A DNA stretch of 64,000 bases. Origin: Pseudomonadota bacterium. Lineage in GTDB: Bacteria; Pseudomonadota; Gammaproteobacteria; Pseudomonadales; Pseudohongiellaceae. Where the stretch lies: assembly GCA_027623555.1 (NCBI GenBank), contig JAQBSZ010000015.1, positions 34,932 to 98,931 of the forward strand, in the 5' to 3' direction. Under the pieces are notes generated by a model. That model had not been told where the DNA came from and ran no database searches. It saw only the letters and a list, made by a program, of their open reading frames with translations. Position numbers and translations under genes: made by a program. Below, piece after piece: positions 1-10,037 of this stretch; position 1 is the first letter of the stretch; each line of letters opens with the position of its first letter.

Positions 1-443
1 TGAAAGGGATTGCGCTTGAGCTTATGTCGATCACTGGCAGCATTGATGAAACCATGATCGAAATGCGCGTTGTGACCTACCAGGATTGCCCGCTTGCAAG
101 CATGACTCTTCATGGCCTCGCGTACTAGCTTGAACATAGCCTGGAATACTTCGCGCTCGCCTCTGGCAATACGCAGTGGGTGATAAGGATTGATGCCAGT
201 AAATTTCAGTGCGGCTTCTTCTATGTTGGCGCCTTCAAACGGAATCACTCGATGAAAGTAAGTCTGGTCTATAGAGAGAAAACCGTTCTCGTCCATGGCA
301 AGAATGACAGCGGCGATTTCCAGGATGGCGTCGGTGCTGGAATTGAACCCTCCAGTCTCGACATCAATCACCACCGGCAGATAGGTTCGGAATCGATCGG
401 CCAGCAGTGAGGTGGTCAGGGATTCGACGTCGTTTGCAGTCAT
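1..443 (-). CDS. rnt: Ribonuclease T, 5'-truncated by window edge (C-terminus missing)
   Basis: DEDD-family 3'-5' exoribonuclease that trims the 3' ends of tRNAs and other stable RNAs. About 147 N-terminal residues are inside the window, starting at ATG 443. The ExoI motif VIDVETGGFN carries the catalytic Asp27 and Glu29, and HNAHFDH near residue 124-130 carries the second metal-binding Asp. The family is about 215 residues long, so roughly one third lies beyond base 1. It sits 22 bases after the pyrC stop on the same strand, so the two are probably cotranscribed; rnt next to pyrC is also the order in Pseudomonas. Identification is by clear similarity to E. coli RNase T; the C-terminal DEDDh His cannot be seen. 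Confidence 0.93.
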   Translation of the reverse strand, partial: MTANDVESLTTSLLADRFRTYLPVVIDVETGGFNSSTDAILEIAAVILAMDENGFLSIDQTYFHRVIPFEGANIEEAALKFTGINPYHPLRIARGEREVFQAMFKLVREAMKSHACKRAILVGHNAHFDHGFINAASDRHKLKRNPF

Positions 444-465
444 AGTGTTTTCATCAGAGGATCAG

Positions 466-1509
466 TCACAGTTTTTCCAATTGCCAGACGATTGAATTGC
501 CCGCTCTGATTGGAATTACTACATCGTCAGCAAAACCAAATTCGGCAGGCATCTGCCAGCCGTTGCGGCGCAGTGTTATCTTTGAGGAGTTGCGAGGCAG
601 GCCGTAGTAATCAGCTCCATGGAAGCTGGCGAAGCCTTCAAGCTTGTCCAATGCCCCGTGGCTTTCGAATACTTCGGCGTACAATTCGATAGCGGCTGGT
701 GCCGAATAGATTCCAGCACAGCCACAGTCGGTTTCCTTGGTGGTTCTGCCATGTGGAGCAGAGTCTGTGCCGAGGAAGAACTTTGGATTGCCGCTTACCG
801 CTGCCTTGGCCAGGGCGCGTTGGTGCGAGTCACGTTTTAACACCGGCAGGCAGTAAAAGTGTGGCCTGACCCCTCCTGCCAATAAGTCATTCCTGTTATA
901 GAGCAGGTGGTGCACGGTTATAGTTGCTGCCACATTGTCAGGTTGATGCAACACGAACTCTACGGCGTGGCTGGTGGTAATGTGTTCGAATACCAGTCTC
1001 AGTGTTGGATAGCGACTCAGCAGCTTCGTTAGCACTGAGTCAATAAATTGTTGTTCGCGGTCGAAGATGTCGACCCGGTCATCGGTAACTTCGCCGTGAA
1101 CCAGTAGCGGCAGGCCGAGCTCGGCCATTCTCTCTAAAACAGGGTAAACCCTGCTGATATCGGTGACGCCGTTCTCGGCGTTGGTGGTAGCGCCAGCCGG
1201 GTAGTACTTCACAGCAACGACAGCATCTACAGCAGAGGCCTTGTCAATCTCATCCCGGGAGAGAGTGTCGGTGAGATACAGTGTCATCAGCGGCTGAAAT
1301 TTGTTCGCCGGGGGGACACAGCTCAGAATTCTCTCCCGGTAGGCCAGGGCTTCGGCAACGGTGGTGACCGGCGGTTGCAGGTTTGGCATGACGATAGCGC
1401 GTGAGAAAGCCCTGGCGGTGTGGGGTACCGTAGTTCGTAATGCCTCACCATCACGCAAATGCAAATGCCAGTCATCAGGCTTGGTGAGGCTTAGTAAATC
1501 AGAAGTCAT
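466..1509 (-). CDS. pyrC: Dihydroorotase
   Basis: Cyclises N-carbamoyl-aspartate to dihydroorotate in de novo pyrimidine synthesis, in the cytosol. The 347-residue protein has the length of class II (E. coli PyrC type) enzymes. Metal ligands are visible: the HxH pair in DWHLHLRDG (His15, His17), the carboxylated Lys in VKYYPAG near residue 101, the His of LVHGEVTD, the His of FEHITT and the catalytic Asp of GTDSAPHG. All expected residues are present, so it should be active. It lies upstream of rnt on the minus strand and divergent from argG, with the roughly 220-base gap holding both promoters. Confidence 0.97.
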   Translation of the reverse strand: MTSDLLSLTKPDDWHLHLRDGEALRTTVPHTARAFSRAIVMPNLQPPVTTVAEALAYRERILSCVPPANKFQPLMTLYLTDTLSRDEIDKASAVDAVVAVKYYPAGATTNAENGVTDISRVYPVLERMAELGLPLLVHGEVTDDRVDIFDREQQFIDSVLTKLLSRYPTLRLVFEHITTSHAVEFVLHQPDNVAATITVHHLLYNRNDLLAGGVRPHFYCLPVLKRDSHQRALAKAAVSGNPKFFLGTDSAPHGRTTKETDCGCAGIYSAPAAIELYAEVFESHGALDKLEGFASFHGADYYGLPRNSSKITLRRNGWQMPAEFGFADDVVIPIRAGNSIVWQLEKL

Positions 1510-1585
1510 TGTTACTGTGCCGAGGGTGAGAGGGCGGCTATTGTAGCCGATTTAGGAAATCAGCTGAAATAGCGCGGCGGGTTCA

Positions 1586-1616
1586 TTGTGTGCTAATCAG
1601 GCTATGATGCTAGAAT
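1586..1616 (+). promoter_or_regulatory. Candidate sigma-70 promoter for argG
   Basis: TTGTGT at 1586-1591 and TAGAAT at 1611-1616, with a 19-base spacer. The -10 box is preceded by TGC, giving an extended -10. It would start transcription about 110 bases before the argG ATG. This is pattern reading only; the long spacer makes it uncertain. Confidence 0.4.
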
Positions 1617-1729
1617 ACGCGTCTTTTTTTTCCGGATCATATCGGCAAGCAGCGACACAAACCGTCGCTGTCGTCCAATGCCGGTGGTTCCAGTAGCTGT
1701 TATTGCAAAGCACAATTCGGGGGCTCCTC

Positions 1730-2956
1730 ATGTCAGGGACAAACAAGGTAGTGCTGGCCTATTCCGGAGGTCTGGATACCTCCGTGATTGCCAGGTGGCT
1801 GCAGCAGACCTACGACTGCGAAGTAGTTACCTTTACCGCTGATATCGGCCAGGGTGAAGAGGTAGAACCTGCCCGCGCCAAGGCAGAAGCCATGGGTATC
1901 AAGGAAATCTATATCGAGGACTTGCGGGAAGAATTTGTGCGCGACTTTGTGAATCCCATGTTTCGTGCCAATGCGCTCTATGAAGGGGAGTATCTGCTCG
2001 GCACATCAATCGCGCGCCCACTTATCGCCAAGCGTCTGGTGGAAATAGCCGCCGCAACCGGAGCCGATGCGATCTCGCATGGCGCGACCGGGAAAGGCAA
2101 TGACCAGGTACGGTTTGAACTCGGCGCCTATGCGCTCAGCCCGTCTATCAAGATCATCGCACCGTGGCGCGAATGGGACCTCAATTCCAGAGATCGACTG
2201 CTGGCTTATTGCGAAGAACACAATATTCCGGTGGAGAAGAAGCGGGGCAGCAAGTCTCCCTATTCGATGGATGCGAATCTGTTACATATCTCCTATGAGG
2301 GGGATGTGCTGGAGGATCCTTCCGCCGAACCAGAAGAGTCAATGTGGTTGTGGTCGGTCTCGCCCGAGAAGGCTCCCGATCAGGCTACCTACATTGAACT
2401 TGAATACCTCAAGGGCGACATCGTGGCGATCGACGGTGACAAGCTTTCTGCCGCGGGGGTGCTGACCCGGCTTAACCAGATTGCCGGTGCCAATGGTGTG
2501 GGCAGGGCCGATATTGTCGAGAATCGCTATGTAGGGATGAAATCCCGCGGCTGTTACGAGACACCGGGTGGGTCGGTGATGTTGAAAGCGCATCGGGCCA
2601 TGGAATCGCTGACGCTGGACCGCGAACTGGCACACCTGAAGGATGACTTGATGCCGCGCTATGCTTCTCTGGTCTATAACGGCTATTGGTGGTCACCGGA
2701 ACGCTTGGCTCTGCAGACCCTGATCGACTATTCCCAGGTCTACGTGAATGGCAAGGTGCGGGTGAAGCTCTATAAAGGCAATGTTATGGTGGTTGGCCGG
2801 CAGTCCGATGATTCACTCTTCGACGCGGCAATCGCCACCTTCGAAGACGATGCGGGCGCCTACAATCAGGCCGATGCGGCGGGATTCATCAAGTTGAACG
2901 CCTTGCGCATGCGCATCGCGGCGCTCAAGGGCCGGAAGCAGCTACAGCGGCGTTGA
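1730..2956 (+). CDS. argG: Argininosuccinate synthase
   Basis: Joins citrulline and aspartate with ATP to make argininosuccinate in arginine synthesis. The 408-residue protein carries the ATP-pyrophosphatase P-loop SGGLDTS at residues 12-18 and the [12 protein letters not shown] segment that contacts citrulline and aspartate. Length fits the short (about 400 residue) class found in most bacteria. A TTG codon at 1703 would add nine residues, but ATG 1730 places [14 protein letters not shown] in the usual position just before the P-loop and follows a G-rich stretch, so I use 1730. It converges with nth, with only 12 bases between stop codons. Confidence 0.96.
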   Translation: MSGTNKVVLAYSGGLDTSVIARWLQQTYDCEVVTFTADIGQGEEVEPARAKAEAMGIKEIYIEDLREEFVRDFVNPMFRANALYEGEYLLGTSIARPLIAKRLVEIAAATGADAISHGATGKGNDQVRFELGAYALSPSIKIIAPWREWDLNSRDRLLAYCEEHNIPVEKKRGSKSPYSMDANLLHISYEGDVLEDPSAEPEESMWLWSVSPEKAPDQATYIELEYLKGDIVAIDGDKLSAAGVLTRLNQIAGANGVGRADIVENRYVGMKSRGCYETPGGSVMLKAHRAMESLTLDRELAHLKDDLMPRYASLVYNGYWWSPERLALQTLIDYSQVYVNGKVRVKLYKGNVMVVGRQSDDSLFDAAIATFEDDAGAYNQADAAGFIKLNALRMRIAALKGRKQLQRR

Positions 2957-2968
2957 GACCTGCTTCAC

Positions 2969-3604
2969 TCAGTCATCGATCTTGCGCGAGTATTCACAGA
3001 GATCTTCGATAAGGCAGGCGCCGCATCTGGGTTTGCGAGCCAGGCAGACATAGCGGCCGTGTAGTATCAGCCAGTGGTGCGCATCGAGCAGAAACTCTTC
3101 CGGTACCAGACGCACCAAGCGCCGCTCCACCTCCAGAACATTCTTGCCCGGTGCGATGCCAGTTCGGTTAGAGACTCGAAATATATGGGTATCCACGGCC
3201 ATGGCGAGCTGCCGGAACGCCGTATTCAGCACTACGTTAGCTGTCTTGCGACCGACACCCGGCAATGCCACCAGGTCTTCACGATTATCTGGCACGCGTG
3301 AATTATGCTCCGCCACAAGTATGGTGCAGGTCTTGATGATGTTTTCAGCCTTGGTGTTGAATAGTCCGATAGTCTTGATGTACTTCTTCAAACCATCTAC
3401 GCCGAGGGCAAGAATTGCCTCGGGAGTATTCGCGACCCGGTAGAGTTTCTCGGTTGCCTTGTTAACGCTGACATCGGTTGCCTGGGCGGACAGAATCACT
3501 GAGATGAGTAATTCGAAAGTATTGGAAAATCGCAGTTCGGTGGTCGGTGCTGGATCTGCTGCACGCAGGCGCCTGAATATTTCAGTGCGTTTGTTTTTAT
3601 TCAT
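2969..3604 (-). CDS. nth: Endonuclease III (DNA glycosylase/AP lyase)
   Basis: Removes oxidised pyrimidines from DNA and nicks the abasic site. The 211-residue protein has the helix-hairpin-helix LPGVGRKTANVV with the catalytic Lys, the AVDTHIFRV segment with the catalytic Asp, and the C-terminal [4Fe-4S] cluster motif C-x6-C-x2-C-x5-C at the end of the protein. All are intact. The start codon overlaps the end of rsxE by four bases (ATGA), so nth is the last gene of the rsx operon, as in Pseudomonas and enterobacteria. Confidence 0.97.
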   Translation of the reverse strand: MNKNKRTEIFRRLRAADPAPTTELRFSNTFELLISVILSAQATDVSVNKATEKLYRVANTPEAILALGVDGLKKYIKTIGLFNTKAENIIKTCTILVAEHNSRVPDNREDLVALPGVGRKTANVVLNTAFRQLAMAVDTHIFRVSNRTGIAPGKNVLEVERRLVRLVPEEFLLDAHHWLILHGRYVCLARKPRCGACLIEDLCEYSRKIDD

Positions 3605-4314
3605 AGCTTGCCAGTCACCCGCGCTCGCTGAACCGGTTGGATCTTCTCTGGCTCGCTGTGGTCTCCAGCCCGGCGCCCGTAATCCAGCCAGTTTTTAGCG
3701 GCGACCAGCAGACCCAGAACAATCAGGGCGCCAGGCTGCAGGGCGATATAGGTGAAGCTTTTCATTGTCTGGCTGTCAGTCCCGAGCAGGCCTGTCTCTG
3801 CACTCGATGCAGACATCAGGAGTTGCCAGTTCTCCAGCAGTGTGCCGTTGGCAAGAAGTTCTCTAAGGCCGGACAGTAGCAGTAAGGTGATTACCCATCC
3901 GAGCCCCAAGCGCAGGGCGCCGGTCAAGCTGGACAGTACCTGAGTCTCGCTGCGCTGTTTCTCCAGTTGCACGAGCAGAGCAATATTACAGGCGATCAGG
4001 GGAACATAGATACCCAGTTCCCGGTACAGCGGGAAGTATAACCATTGCATGAGGATATCGACCGCCGTGGTATAACTGGACAGAATTACCAGGTACCAGA
4101 CAAAGCGCCATGTGTCATTGATATGTTGTCTGAGCAGGAAAGTAGTCAGGCTCGAGAGCATTAACACGAGCAACGTAGCAAGGCCGAGCCCGATGCCGTT
4201 CACGGCGGTGGTGGAAACTGCCAGCACCGGGCTCAGTCCGAGCATCTGTACCAGTAGCGGATTTGCTCGCCATAGGTCAGCCGCGGACAGGATGCGTTGT
4301 TCCAGTTCGCTCAT
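3601..4314 (-). CDS. rsxE: Rnf/Rsx complex membrane subunit E, cluster-cysteine variant
   Basis: Integral membrane subunit of the RnfABCDGE/RsxABCDGE ferredoxin:NAD+ (or SoxR-reducing) complex. 237 residues, mostly hydrophobic helices, clearly homologous to E. coli RsxE (LLVQMLGLSPVLAV, GIYVPLI). In studied Rnf and Nqr complexes a Cys in LGLCP and a Cys in TNC line the membrane half and help hold a [2Fe-2S] cluster. Here the first is Ser28 (codon AGC at about 4230) and the second is Ile111; a Cys occurs two residues earlier at position 109. The start overlaps the rsxD stop by four bases, leaving no room for rsxG, which normally lies between D and E. The reading frame is intact, so it is probably expressed. 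Confidence 0.9.
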   Translation of the reverse strand: MSELEQRILSAADLWRANPLLVQMLGLSPVLAVSTTAVNGIGLGLATLLVLMLSSLTTFLLRQHINDTWRFVWYLVILSSYTTAVDILMQWLYFPLYRELGIYVPLIACNIALLVQLEKQRSETQVLSSLTGALRLGLGWVITLLLLSGLRELLANGTLLENWQLLMSASSAETGLLGTDSQTMKSFTYIALQPGALIVLGLLVAAKNWLDYGRRAGDHSEPEKIQPVQRARVTGKL

Positions 4315-5441
4315 GATCCGGGCTCGTTATTTTCTGCCGCCGCCCGCGGGAGATTTTCTGTCGTTGGCAGGGGGCGGTTTTCGCCATAGAGTCTGGGTCG
4401 GCAGAAATGATCCAGCAGCGGTGCACAAAAATTGCCAAACAGCACGGCGATGGCAATCGAATCGAGATAACTGCCCCAGACTCGAATGGCATAGATGGAT
4501 GCACCGATGATAATGCCGTATACCAGCCGACCCTTGTTAGTAGTGGCGGCACTGACCGGGTCGGTCGCGATGAAAAATGCGCCGATCATGGTGGCGCTGC
4601 CAAACAGATGCAGGTAAGTAGTCCCGTAGATTGAAGTGCTGCCAGGCGCATAGAAGAGTATCGACAGCACGACAATAGTTGCCAGTATGCTGACTGGAAT
4701 ATGCCAGTTGATGATGCGCTTGAAGAGAAGAAACAATCCCCCCAGCAGGTAGCCGAAATTGACCAGTTCCCAGCCAGTTTGTGAGCTGCGTGCAAACAGT
4801 GACAGGCCGTTCTCTTGAGCAGCGCGCAGTGCGTTGGGGCCTGCCATCTTGAACTCAATCAGCGGTGTGGCCATAGCTAAACCGTCGACAGTGGCCTGAA
4901 TGCCAGAAGGATCACTCGTCAGGAATGGGAATGTCAGCAGCAGCGCTTGCAGAAAGCCCTGCCAAGCTATCGGTGAGAAGGAACTACCTGCCACGATGGC
5001 ATCGTTGGGAATATGCCAACTCGTCATCTCCAGCGGAAAAGTCAATAACAGGAACAGGTAACCGCACATGGCCGGGTTAAAGGCATTCTGGCCCAATCCA
5101 CCAAAGGCGTGCTTGCCGATCACAATCGCGAAGGCAATGCCCATCAACAGCAGCGACCACTGGGAGCCGGGTGGTATGGCAATGCCAAATAATACAGCGG
5201 TGACCAGGGCGCTGTTATCCGCCAGATAGAGTCGTGGTTCTCGTCCACGAATTTTCACCAGGCAGGCCTCCAGAACAAGCGCTGCGATCACCGCCAGAGA
5301 AATATTGATGAGAATTCCGTAGCCGAAAAACCAGGTGCCGATAAGAACGCCAGGCAGGCAGGCGGCCACTACCAGCAGCATGATGCGGTTGGTATCCAGG
5401 GAACCGTGCTGCATCGGCGAGCTAGTGACGATCCTGCCCAT
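4311..5441 (-). CDS. rsxD: Rnf/Rsx complex membrane subunit D (FMN-binding)
   Basis: Multi-spanning subunit of the Rnf/Rsx complex, homologous to NqrB. 376 residues. Landmarks are GGLGQNAFNPAM near residues 114-125 and DGLAMATPL at 186-194, where Thr192 is the expected covalent FMN attachment site. The C-terminal half keeps the FFIATDPVSAATTNKGR segment. Unlike subunits A and E it retains its key cofactor residue. It starts directly after rsxC and overlaps rsxE by four bases, so translation is likely coupled. The hydrophilic C-terminal tail of about 35 residues looks lineage-specific. Confidence 0.93.
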   Translation of the reverse strand: MGRIVTSSPMQHGSLDTNRIMLLVVAACLPGVLIGTWFFGYGILINISLAVIAALVLEACLVKIRGREPRLYLADNSALVTAVLFGIAIPPGSQWSLLLMGIAFAIVIGKHAFGGLGQNAFNPAMCGYLFLLLTFPLEMTSWHIPNDAIVAGSSFSPIAWQGFLQALLLTFPFLTSDPSGIQATVDGLAMATPLIEFKMAGPNALRAAQENGLSLFARSSQTGWELVNFGYLLGGLFLLFKRIINWHIPVSILATIVVLSILFYAPGSTSIYGTTYLHLFGSATMIGAFFIATDPVSAATTNKGRLVYGIIIGASIYAIRVWGSYLDSIAIAVLFGNFCAPLLDHFCRPRLYGENRPLPTTENLPRAAAENNEPGS

Positions 5442-7055
5442 CTAGTGTCTATCCTTATCTTTGGCCTTATCTTTGGCACTGGATGGTGCAGTTCGATTCG
5501 AGTGGCGCGCAGCTACCCGGCGCACGGCGGCGGCAATTTCATCCCGTGCCTGATCCCTTGAGAATGGTTGAGCGGGCTCATTCGCCGTGGTTTTTTCAGC
5601 GCCTGGAAGTTTCTTATCCAACGCCTTCGTGGTCTCTTTCTTCAGGCGGTATTGATGAAATTGAAAGCGGGACTGCCATTGCTTGCTCGTTTGAAATTGT
5701 CGATCCCGTTCGGCGATGGCCTGCTTGCTGGCACGGTAATACTGCACCAGGGGAATGTGGCTGGGGCAGACATAGGCACAGGCGCCACATTCGATGCAGT
5801 CAGCCAAGCCATGTTCTTCCAGTTGATCGAGGTCCTCACTCCGGGAAAAAGCGTAGAGCTGCTGCGGGAGCAATCGTGCCGGGCAGACGTCAGCGCAGTA
5901 ACCACAGCGGATACAAGCCTGCTCCGGTGCTGGATCCGGAAACTCTCCAGTCGATTTGGCAAGCAGACAATTAGTCGTCTTGATCAGCGGTACCTCGTCG
6001 CTGTCTAATTCAATGCCCATCAGTGAGCCGCCCATAATCGTTCCAGTGTGCTGACTTTTATCAATACCGCACATCTCAAAAAGGAAAGAGACAGGTGTCC
6101 CAATTAGGGCTTCAAAATTTTTGGGAGTCTGCAGTGGGCTGCCAGTTAATGTAGTAATGCGGCTGATGCAGGGCTTGCCTTCGACAATGGCATTGTGAAC
6201 TGCATAAGCGGTACCTGCATTCTGCACCAGGATGCCTGCATCAACGGGCAGTAATCCACGTGGCACTTCAAAGCCGGTAACTGCTTGAATGATTTGTCTC
6301 TCACCGCCGGTTGGGAATTTACTGTTCAGGACGAGTAACTCAATAGAGCTGTCTTGCAGTGCCGTGCTTAGCGCCTCTATGGCATCGGCTTTGTCTTTTT
6401 CGATGGCGATGACACAGCGCTTTGCCAGACAGACCGATTGCAGAATCTCCGCACCACTCACAACTCGGTCTGCACGTTCCCTGATTAAGGATTCGTCAGC
6501 GCTTATGTACGGCTCGCATTCCGCCGCATTGATAATGAGAAGTTCGACTCCCTGTTCGATGCTCACCCGAAGTTTCTCGGCGGTTGGGAAACCGGCTCCT
6601 CCCAGACCGCAGATTCCTGCCGCGTCGATCAACGCCAGCAATTGCAGGTGACTTAAAGCGCGATAGTCCAGGCACGGCTGCAACTCTGCCGCCGTGTCCA
6701 AACCATCGGCCTGGAGATGAATACAGCGCTGTACTTGCGCGCCAAATCCTGGCACTGCGGAATCGGCAATGGCAGTGATAACGCCGGATGTTGGAGCGTG
6801 AACAGGAACGCTCAGGGGCCCATTCCCCATCGCCAATACCTGGTACTTCAGAACCGCCTGGCCTACTTCAACAACTGCCATGGCGGGCTGGCCCTGGTGC
6901 TGCAGCAATGGCAACACCAGGTTACCGGGAAGGGGTGCCGGCATTACCCGAGAGCGCAGCGCATCCGCTTTATAGACGGCTGGTTTGATACCACCGAAGA
7001 TTTTATGCGCGCGTAGCCTCGCGGTGAAACTCTTGTGGTGAGGGGATTGACTCAT
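5442..7055 (-). CDS. rsxC: Rnf/Rsx complex subunit C (NADH/FMN and two [4Fe-4S])
   Basis: Peripheral cytosolic subunit homologous to the NuoF/NqrA type, thought to exchange electrons with NAD(H). 537 residues from ATG 7055; that start overlaps the rsxB stop (ATGA) and gives the usual N-terminus, whereas upstream in-frame codons inside rsxB would add 32 unrelated residues. Visible are the glycine-rich nucleotide/FMN site [12 protein letters not shown] (148-158), MGGSLMG (341-347), and two ferredoxin-type clusters with Cys381/384/387/391 and Cys420/423/426/430. Both cluster motifs are complete. The long repeat tail of E. coli RsxC is absent, as in many species; only a charged tail of about 90 residues follows. 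Confidence 0.94.
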   Translation of the reverse strand: MSQSPHHKSFTARLRAHKIFGGIKPAVYKADALRSRVMPAPLPGNLVLPLLQHQGQPAMAVVEVGQAVLKYQVLAMGNGPLSVPVHAPTSGVITAIADSAVPGFGAQVQRCIHLQADGLDTAAELQPCLDYRALSHLQLLALIDAAGICGLGGAGFPTAEKLRVSIEQGVELLIINAAECEPYISADESLIRERADRVVSGAEILQSVCLAKRCVIAIEKDKADAIEALSTALQDSSIELLVLNSKFPTGGERQIIQAVTGFEVPRGLLPVDAGILVQNAGTAYAVHNAIVEGKPCISRITTLTGSPLQTPKNFEALIGTPVSFLFEMCGIDKSQHTGTIMGGSLMGIELDSDEVPLIKTTNCLLAKSTGEFPDPAPEQACIRCGYCADVCPARLLPQQLYAFSRSEDLDQLEEHGLADCIECGACAYVCPSHIPLVQYYRASKQAIAERDRQFQTSKQWQSRFQFHQYRLKKETTKALDKKLPGAEKTTANEPAQPFSRDQARDEIAAAVRRVAARHSNRTAPSSAKDKAKDKDRH

Positions 7056-7645
7056 ACGGCAGTATCTAGTTGTTGGCGCACGCCAACCCCGCTGCTTGGC
7101 AGTAACCAGATGACCGGGTTGCCCCACGCGCGGCTGATCATGTCGATGCAATCAACCGGACAGGGCTCGACACAGAGATCACAGCCCGTGCATTCCTGTT
7201 CGATTACAGTGTGCATGAGTTTCGGACCCCCGATGATGGCATCTACCGGGCAGGCCTGGATGCACTTGGTGCAACCGATACACTCTGCTTCGCGAATGAC
7301 GGCGACAGCGAACGGCTTGACCTGCCCGTGAGCGGGATTCAATGGCTCTACCGGCCTATGCATTAATGCGGCAAGTCGGACGATGGTTTCCGGGCCACCG
7401 GGAGGGCATTTGTTAATGGCATCACCGCGACAAATTTCCCGGGCATAGGGCAGACAGCCCTCATAGCCACACTGACCGCATTGGGTCTGGGGTAACAGCC
7501 GATTAATCCGCTCCAGTAACGAGCGCTGCAACAAGCGTTGCCGTAGCAACGCTTGCCAGATTTTCAAGCCCAGGTGGGCAGCGAGCAGCAGGACCAGGCT
7601 CCCTGAGATGACCTGGACGTAAATAGTGTCTATCAGCGGGTACAT
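7052..7645 (-). CDS. rsxB: Rnf/Rsx complex iron-sulfur subunit B
   Basis: Electron-entry subunit with an N-terminal membrane anchor and several Fe-S clusters. 198 residues from ATG 7645, which lies two bases after the rsxA stop and gives the usual short hydrophobic N-terminus; an upstream in-frame start at 7678 would overlap rsxA and add 11 residues. The Fe-S domain [14 protein letters not shown] with later Cys residues is intact, as are two ferredoxin clusters, [12 protein letters not shown] and [12 protein letters not shown]. So the soluble electron-carrying part of the complex looks normal, in contrast to subunits A and E. Confidence 0.95.
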   Translation of the reverse strand: MYPLIDTIYVQVISGSLVLLLAAHLGLKIWQALLRQRLLQRSLLERINRLLPQTQCGQCGYEGCLPYAREICRGDAINKCPPGGPETIVRLAALMHRPVEPLNPAHGQVKPFAVAVIREAECIGCTKCIQACPVDAIIGGPKLMHTVIEQECTGCDLCVEPCPVDCIDMISRAWGNPVIWLLPSSGVGVRQQLDTAV

Positions 7646-7647
7646 AG

Positions 7648-8310
7648 TCAGACCAGACCTGCAAACCCAAGCAGGCACATGGCGACTATGCCGGCACTGA
7701 TTAGGTTGATCGGGAAGCCGCGAAAGGCGGCGGGACTATCGGCAGTCTCCAGGCGTTGCCGCAGCGCGGCGAATCCTATCAGGACGAAGGCGAAGCCTGT
7801 CGCGGCGCCAAGACTATAGGCAAATGATTCAATGATGCTCGATGTGCTGACGCTATTCAGCAGCGCCACTCCAAGCACAGCACTATTGCCACCCACCAGT
7901 GCAAAGGCGAGGCGGTGACGTTGCATCGAGAGTGGGTAGTGGCGCTCGATTATCAGGGCAAGCCAGGTACTAAGACCCGAGCTTATAGTTACAAATACAA
8001 CGAGTTTCAGGACCTCCAGCCCGAGCGGGTGCAGCACCCATCGGTAGAGTAACAGGTTTGTGAATGAAGCGGCCAGCAACACGAAGAAGCTGAGCATTAC
8101 CAGTTCGAGCGCGCTCTGCAACCGATTGCTGTAAGCAAATAATGACGAGACGCCGAGAAACTGCACCAGGATGACATTGTTAACGAGCGCGGCGGCGACA
8201 ATGATGCTTAGCAAATTAGACAAGGAGGGTATTGTCTCCGGGCTTGGGATTAATTCGTTGCCGGAGATTTTAGCACGGTTGCGCCAGGCAAAAACTGCGG
8301 CGCAACCCAT
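7648..8310 (-). CDS. rsxA: Rnf/Rsx complex membrane subunit A, cluster-cysteine variant
   Basis: Six-helix membrane subunit of the Rnf/Rsx complex, homologous to E. coli RsxA over [23 protein letters not shown] and the C-terminal [13 protein letters not shown]. The two Cys that normally help hold the intramembrane [2Fe-2S] cluster (in GLCP and TNC) are Ser55 and Ser143 here; I checked the codons TCG near 8120 and AGT near 7885. The start is uncertain: ATG 8310 gives about 30 residues more than usual before the first helix, and no ATG lies closer, though a TTG near 8220 with GGAG upstream could serve. It begins 37 bases after the protease stop and probably shares its transcript. Confidence 0.9.
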   Translation of the reverse strand: MGCAAVFAWRNRAKISGNELIPSPETIPSLSNLLSIIVAAALVNNVILVQFLGVSSLFAYSNRLQSALELVMLSFFVLLAASFTNLLLYRWVLHPLGLEVLKLVVFVTISSGLSTWLALIIERHYPLSMQRHRLAFALVGGNSAVLGVALLNSVSTSSIIESFAYSLGAATGFAFVLIGFAALRQRLETADSPAAFRGFPINLISAGIVAMCLLGFAGLV

Positions 8311-8347
8311 GCCTGGCTGGTTAGTTCATGCTGCGCCTGGAAGAGCC

Positions 8348-9865
8348 TCAGTCGTCGAACAGGCCGATGGAGTAGGCTGAGGGTATGCGGTACTGACTCA
8401 GGATTTGCGATTCGCTGTTCAGTGCCGACTCATGATTGATCACCATCTGGTAACCATTAGTGTTTTTGAAGACTATATTGTCTGCTGTGTTGTTTTTGAT
8501 GAGCGCGGAGAATTGGCTGAAGTCGCGCACTGGTTCACCGTTAACCGTATCCACTACCCAGTTGCGCCAGTCGTGATAGCCCAGATTTACATCGGAGGCC
8601 AACACCTGCAGTGCGACTACCAATTGACGTCGTTCCGGCGAACTCCATTCATTGCGAGCCTGCAATAGACTCACCGGTGCTGTGCGCCCCCAGTCATTAC
8701 CCCATCTCTTTATTAGATTCATATTCAGTGGCACGAACAGAATGCCACCGTAAATGTAATATTCCGGAACCTTGTCGAATTGCTCACCGGCCACCAGGCT
8801 ATAACTCTGCAGAGAACGCCTGGCGATCATCTGGGTGGTGGCTCGTTCCCCATGGCGGGAATAGGTAATCGAGATGGGTTCGTCGATATGATGAAGATCG
8901 ATCGCATGCTTGTAATCGGTGAGCAGATCATCCGAGAGCCTGATGGTTCCATCATCGGCGATCTTGAAGTTGTCGATCTGCAGAATGACATCATTTTCCT
9001 GCAGGATGCCGTCAGCCGGAGAGCCTTCGAAGACCTTTATAACCAGCACGCCGTCCTCATCTCTCTCCAGACCATAGGCGGCTTTGGCGGAGGGGCTGTC
9101 CAGGGTTTGGGTCCTGAATCCCAGTTCGGGGAACCCGTCATGTGTAGCATCTTTACTGTCGGTCAGCACGTGACGGATGATGCTGGGGGGGACGAAGTAC
9201 CCCAGGTTTTCGGCGCGACCCCCGCTATTGGCCTGCATGACCACGCCGACAATCTGCTGATTTACGATTACCGGGCCACCGCTGTTACCGGGATTTATCG
9301 CGGCATCAATTTGACCAGCTAACAGGTAGGTGCCGGCATGGGCGTAGACCTGTTGTTCAACACGGGAAAGAATGCCCTTGGTAATACTGAGCGATTTGCC
9401 ACCGATGGGGTATCCATAGACTGAGACTTCCTGTAAGGGATCGGGCAGGTCACCGATGGCGAGTGCTTTCAGATCGCTGAAGAATCCAGGCTCGTCTACC
9501 GTGATCAGCGCGAGATCGGCTTCGTGAGAGATGAATGAAACTCGCGCCTGGTAGCGCCGGGGATCATTGTGTTTCTGGGCCTGCACATAGCTGGCATCGG
9601 CAACCACGTGAGCGTTGGTAAGTATCTGATTACCTGAGATGACCGCTCCGGAGCCGCTGCTTTGGCGAGGAGTCAGTAGACGCCATGGAGTAAAGTAGTC
9701 CGGCTCAGCCTGGGTGGTATAAATCTTGACAACCGAGTTCTGGATTTCGCGGATTTCATCGACCTGCCCAACTAGCTGAGTCGAGGAAGATAGCAGTAGA
9801 AATATGAGACTCACCAGGAAAAGGTTCTTCGAGTTTTGCGCGCTAACACTTTTGCTATTGTGCAT
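8348..9865 (-). CDS. Exported trypsin-like serine protease with PDZ domain (Deg/HtrA-like)
   Basis: Likely periplasmic quality-control protease. From ATG 9865 it has 505 residues: a basic N-terminus, a hydrophobic signal segment (FLVSLIFLLLSSS), then a trypsin-fold domain with the full catalytic triad in TNAHVV (His), ADLALI (Asp) and GNSGGP (Ser), then a PDZ domain (GSPADGILQENDVILQI) and a C-terminal part containing a second PDZ-like segment. The layout resembles the plant Deg9-type family more than DegP. I choose 9865 over the upstream in-frame 9943 because it follows GAGATC and gives a clean signal peptide. It lies 37 bases before rsxA, so it may be cotranscribed with the Rsx genes; its substrate is unknown. 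Confidence 0.85.
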   Translation of the reverse strand: MHNSKSVSAQNSKNLFLVSLIFLLLSSSTQLVGQVDEIREIQNSVVKIYTTQAEPDYFTPWRLLTPRQSSGSGAVISGNQILTNAHVVADASYVQAQKHNDPRRYQARVSFISHEADLALITVDEPGFFSDLKALAIGDLPDPLQEVSVYGYPIGGKSLSITKGILSRVEQQVYAHAGTYLLAGQIDAAINPGNSGGPVIVNQQIVGVVMQANSGGRAENLGYFVPPSIIRHVLTDSKDATHDGFPELGFRTQTLDSPSAKAAYGLERDEDGVLVIKVFEGSPADGILQENDVILQIDNFKIADDGTIRLSDDLLTDYKHAIDLHHIDEPISITYSRHGERATTQMIARRSLQSYSLVAGEQFDKVPEYYIYGGILFVPLNMNLIKRWGNDWGRTAPVSLLQARNEWSSPERRQLVVALQVLASDVNLGYHDWRNWVVDTVNGEPVRDFSQFSALIKNNTADNIVFKNTNGYQMVINHESALNSESQILSQYRIPSAYSIGLFDD

Positions 9866-10037
9866 TACTGAAGATCTCACTGATTGCTGAATTAACTTTG
9901 GAACGACTGGACTCCGGGCCTGCCTGATTGAGGCTTGCAACAAGCTTATTACTTTCGACTGGCAAGTGCCAGTAACCCTGAATCGAACTCACCTGAAGAA
10001 ATTATCCAGATTCTCGCAATCGATCGCTGCCAGGCGA

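Noticed and set aside
1703..1729. TTG start for argG nine codons upstream
   Set aside because: The added residues do not match the family and ATG 1730 gives the usual N-terminus.
3601..5441. A hidden rsxG between rsxD and rsxE
   Set aside because: The D stop and E start overlap by four bases, and no frame with an FMN-binding SGAT-type motif occurs in any other part of the operon or its flanks.
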